Origin: Pseudomonadota bacterium
GTDB lineage: Bacteria > Pseudomonadota > Gammaproteobacteria > Pseudomonadales > UBA5518
Reading direction: 5' to 3'
Assembly: GCA_022705125.1 (NCBI GenBank)
Contig: JAKJFB010000124.1
Span: 1 to 7,923, forward strand
Length of the DNA: 7,923 nt
The position numbers were made by a program, and so were the translations under genes. Shown piece after piece: positions 6,047 through 7,923 of this stretch (its first letter is position 1; every line of letters starts with the position of its first letter). A model generated the notes under the pieces. It was not told the origin of the DNA. It did not search any database and saw only the letters and a program-made list of their open reading frames with translations.

Positions 6047-6259
6047 ATGGCCCACGTCCTTACCGAAGCCTGCATCCGCTGCAAATACACGGACTGCGTA
6101 AGCATGTGCCCAGTCGAGACCCATCCGGCGCTGCCCGCCACCGCCCCCTGGCACGCTCGCAGCCCGCCTGCCCTCGCCTGTCGCTACACTGCCCGCACGA
6201 GAACCCGCGAAGCGAAGGGAGACAGGTCATGGCCGAGCACGCTGCCGAGCCGACGGTGA
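6047..6259 (+). pseudogene. fdxA: Truncated 7Fe ferredoxin (fdxA-like) remnant
   Basis: The frame starts with MAHVLTEACIRCKYTDC and VSMCPVE, a textbook start of the roughly 107-residue [3Fe-4S][4Fe-4S] ferredoxin FdxA, with C9, C12, C17 and C21 in place. Homology ends at about residue 24 (base 6118). The remaining 46 residues (from THPALPATAP) are Pro/Ala/Arg-rich, lack further cluster cysteines in pattern, and run into the start of the next gene, overlapping it by 31 bases. The second cluster half and the C-terminal tail are lost, so no working ferredoxin can be made. The ribosome site AAGGAGG is excellent, so the fragment may still be translated. A deletion joining the 5' end of fdxA to the leader of the CorA-like gene explains the arrangement. 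In related bacteria FdxA is a low-potential electron carrier. Confidence 0.82.
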
Positions 6260-7905
6260 AGCATTTCCGCCTCGCCCTGCTGTGGCCGCTGCGGCTGCTG
6301 ACCGCGACGGGCGCGCTGGGGCCGCAGCAGCGGCCGTGGCAGGTGCTGCGCGACCTGGGCGAGGCCTCGCCGTGGCGCGAGGTCGAGCACGACCTGGAGG
6401 TTGAAGGCAGCGTCTTCCAGGAGCGGCACTACAACGAGTTCGTGACCTTCCTGCCCTACGTGCAGCAGTTCCTCTACGGCGAGGGCCGTGCGCAGCGCGG
6501 CGACTCGGCGGACGCGGGGCCGGCGATGCGCGTGTTCCGTCGCCGCGATATCGCGAAACTGCGCGTGGCCGCACGCGACGGCGACGCGCCGGTGACGCTC
6601 GACGTCGTCCATGTGCATCTGTATTTCTTCTTCGACGTCGATGTGGTGATCCTCAACGTCGAGGTCGCCGGCGGCGACCTGCCCTTGTCCGCGGTGCAGG
6701 AGCTGATGTATCGCATCGGCCGCGCCTACCCGTCGGGCTGGGACGAGCACGGCCGCGCGCTGCACAGCCTCGCCGTCGCCGAGCTGATCGGGCGCGACGG
6801 GTCGGTGCTGGCGCGCACCGACGCGCACGAGCGCGAGGCCTTCCTGACCCACGTCAGCCGCCATCGCGCACCGCGCATCGCCGCGCACTGGGCCTGGCTG
6901 ATGCAGCCGCTGGCGAGCGCCTACTCGGCCCAGCCCGGCACGCTGCGCTATCGCCAGATCGAGTATCACCGCATGCCGCTGACGGCCTATCTCGCCCTCG
7001 ACGACCCGCAGGCGCTGACGCGCAAGGATTTCGTCCGCCTCGGCCTGGTGACCGGCGCGGGACCGCACACGGCACAAGCCGAACGCGAGGGCGGCGGCAA
7101 CGCCCTGCCCTACGCCGAACCGCATCTGGACGACTTCGAGCGCCGCCACTGCTACGACCGCTTCTGGTCCGCGAGCGGCGCAGCGCCCTGGACCCGCTAC
7201 CTGTGCAGCGGCCACGCGCTGGTGGTGGTGGGCGATGCGAAGTCGGCCTATTTCACCGACCGCGAGCGCGGCGTGCTGGCGCAGTTCCGCCACCAGCACT
7301 TCCTGCTGTTCCTGATCGCGCACTTCCAGAAGTCGGCGCTGCTGATGTTCTCCGAGCGCCTGGTCGAGGCGCTCAAGCGCCTGCACGTCACCGACCCGGA
7401 GAGCGTGCGGCGCTTCAAGCGCGCGATCCGCGCCAGCTTCGAGGGCTTCCTGCGCTTCACGCATCGCTACTGGTTCCACGACATCGCCGAGCAGGCGCAG
7501 ACACGCGCGCTGTTCCGCATGACCAGCGCGCATCTGGGCACCGACGCGCTGTACGCCGAGATCAAGGAGCGCACCGCGGACATGAACGGCTACCTCGAGG
7601 CCGACAGCCTGCGCCGCCAGGCCAACACCGTGGTGCGCCTGACCGTGGTGACGATCTTCGGCCTCATCGGCACCATCACCACCGGCTTCCTGGGCATGAA
7701 CCTGCTCGCCGAGGCGGAATCGCCGCTCGCCGAGCGCCTGGCCTACTTCGCGCTGGTGTTCGGCGTGTCGACGGCGCTCACGCTGTACACGATGGTCAAG
7801 TCCAAGCGCCTGTCGGACTTCCTCGACGCGGTGTCGGACGAGCGCCTTTCGACCTGGAACAAGCTCCGCGCGCTCGCCGCCGTGTGGCGTCGCGGCGCGG
7901 ACTGA
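6229..7905 (+). CDS. Large CorA-like membrane protein with GMN motif
   Basis: A 558-residue protein. The C-terminal part is CorA-like: a long helix-rich region (about 405-465), a first membrane helix (467-488) ending in the signature G489-M490-N491 (TGFLGMNLL), a short acidic loop (AEAESPLAE), and a second helix (504-523) followed by a basic tail (KSKRLSDFLD). The GMN motif is the selectivity-filter signature of pentameric CorA Mg2+ and divalent cation channels in the inner membrane. The N-terminal domain of about 400 residues is much larger than in classical CorA (about 316 residues in total). It includes a beta-strand-like hydrophobic stretch, VVHVHLYFFFDVDVVILNVEV (127-146 region), and several His-rich patches. 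The ion is unknown. ATG 6229 is chosen for its AAGGGAG site (6215-6221), 7 bases upstream; the longer open frame is an artefact of GC-rich DNA crossing the ferredoxin and regulator remnants. Confidence 0.85.
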   Translation: MAEHAAEPTVKHFRLALLWPLRLLTATGALGPQQRPWQVLRDLGEASPWREVEHDLEVEGSVFQERHYNEFVTFLPYVQQFLYGEGRAQRGDSADAGPAMRVFRRRDIAKLRVAARDGDAPVTLDVVHVHLYFFFDVDVVILNVEVAGGDLPLSAVQELMYRIGRAYPSGWDEHGRALHSLAVAELIGRDGSVLARTDAHEREAFLTHVSRHRAPRIAAHWAWLMQPLASAYSAQPGTLRYRQIEYHRMPLTAYLALDDPQALTRKDFVRLGLVTGAGPHTAQAEREGGGNALPYAEPHLDDFERRHCYDRFWSASGAAPWTRYLCSGHALVVVGDAKSAYFTDRERGVLAQFRHQHFLLFLIAHFQKSALLMFSERLVEALKRLHVTDPESVRRFKRAIRASFEGFLRFTHRYWFHDIAEQAQTRALFRMTSAHLGTDALYAEIKERTADMNGYLEADSLRRQANTVVRLTVVTIFGLIGTITTGFLGMNLLAEAESPLAERLAYFALVFGVSTALTLYTMVKSKRLSDFLDAVSDERLSTWNKLRALAAVWRRGAD

Positions 7906-7923
7906 GCGGCCCCGCTACATCAG

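Noticed and set aside
6184..7533. 449-codon minus-strand open frame opposite the CorA-like gene
   Set aside because: Antisense shadow; low-complexity Ala/Arg/Gln/Val composition without a family signature.
1..7923. CRISPR array, tRNA, rRNA, insertion sequence or attachment site
   Set aside because: Looked for repeated spacers, transposase-like frames with terminal inverted repeats and structural RNA signatures by eye; none found.

Overview
This is a GC-rich, proteobacterial-looking window. Protein styles (SdhC/SdhD/SdhB signatures, a YbfB/YjiJ-type MFS transporter, an NsrR-like Rrf2 regulator, a large CorA-like protein) and the strong G/C bias at third codon positions suggest a betaproteobacterium, perhaps of the Thauera/Azoarcus group. 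That placement is an inference from protein style, not from a search.

Layout. (a) Positions 1-494, minus strand: the 5' part of a hemerythrin-like protein gene that runs off the left edge. (b) 592-861, minus: an 89-codon coding remnant with no start codon, lying in frame directly after the stop of a LysR-type regulator (862-1776, minus). (c) The LysR gene is divergent from an MFS transporter gene (1841-3049, plus) across a short AT-rich intergenic region, a standard regulator/target pair. (d) 3214-4651, plus: sdhC-sdhD-sdhB, the two membrane anchors and the iron-sulfur subunit of succinate dehydrogenase, with no sdhA flavoprotein gene. A GC-rich hairpin sits just upstream of sdhC. (e) 4709-5284, minus: a YIP1-family membrane protein whose promoter is covered by a clean 8-7-8 palindrome. 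(f) 5467-5961, minus: an nsrR-like Rrf2 regulator interrupted by an in-frame amber stop at codon 16. (g) 6047-6259, plus: the first 24 codons of a 7Fe-ferredoxin (fdxA-like) gene behind a very good ribosome binding site, then unrelated sequence. (h) 6229-7905, plus: an intact, large CorA-like membrane protein with a GMN motif.

How it fits together. The hemerythrin-like protein, the NsrR-type regulator, the ferredoxin and the YIP1 protein are compatible with an NO/redox-stress theme, but only the family assignments support this. The striking feature is local gene decay or rearrangement. The regulator has a stop codon, the divergent ferredoxin is cut off, the Sdh operon lacks its catalytic flavoprotein gene, and a headless gene fragment follows LysR. 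No new defence or mobile system, CRISPR array, tRNA, rRNA or insertion sequence was seen.
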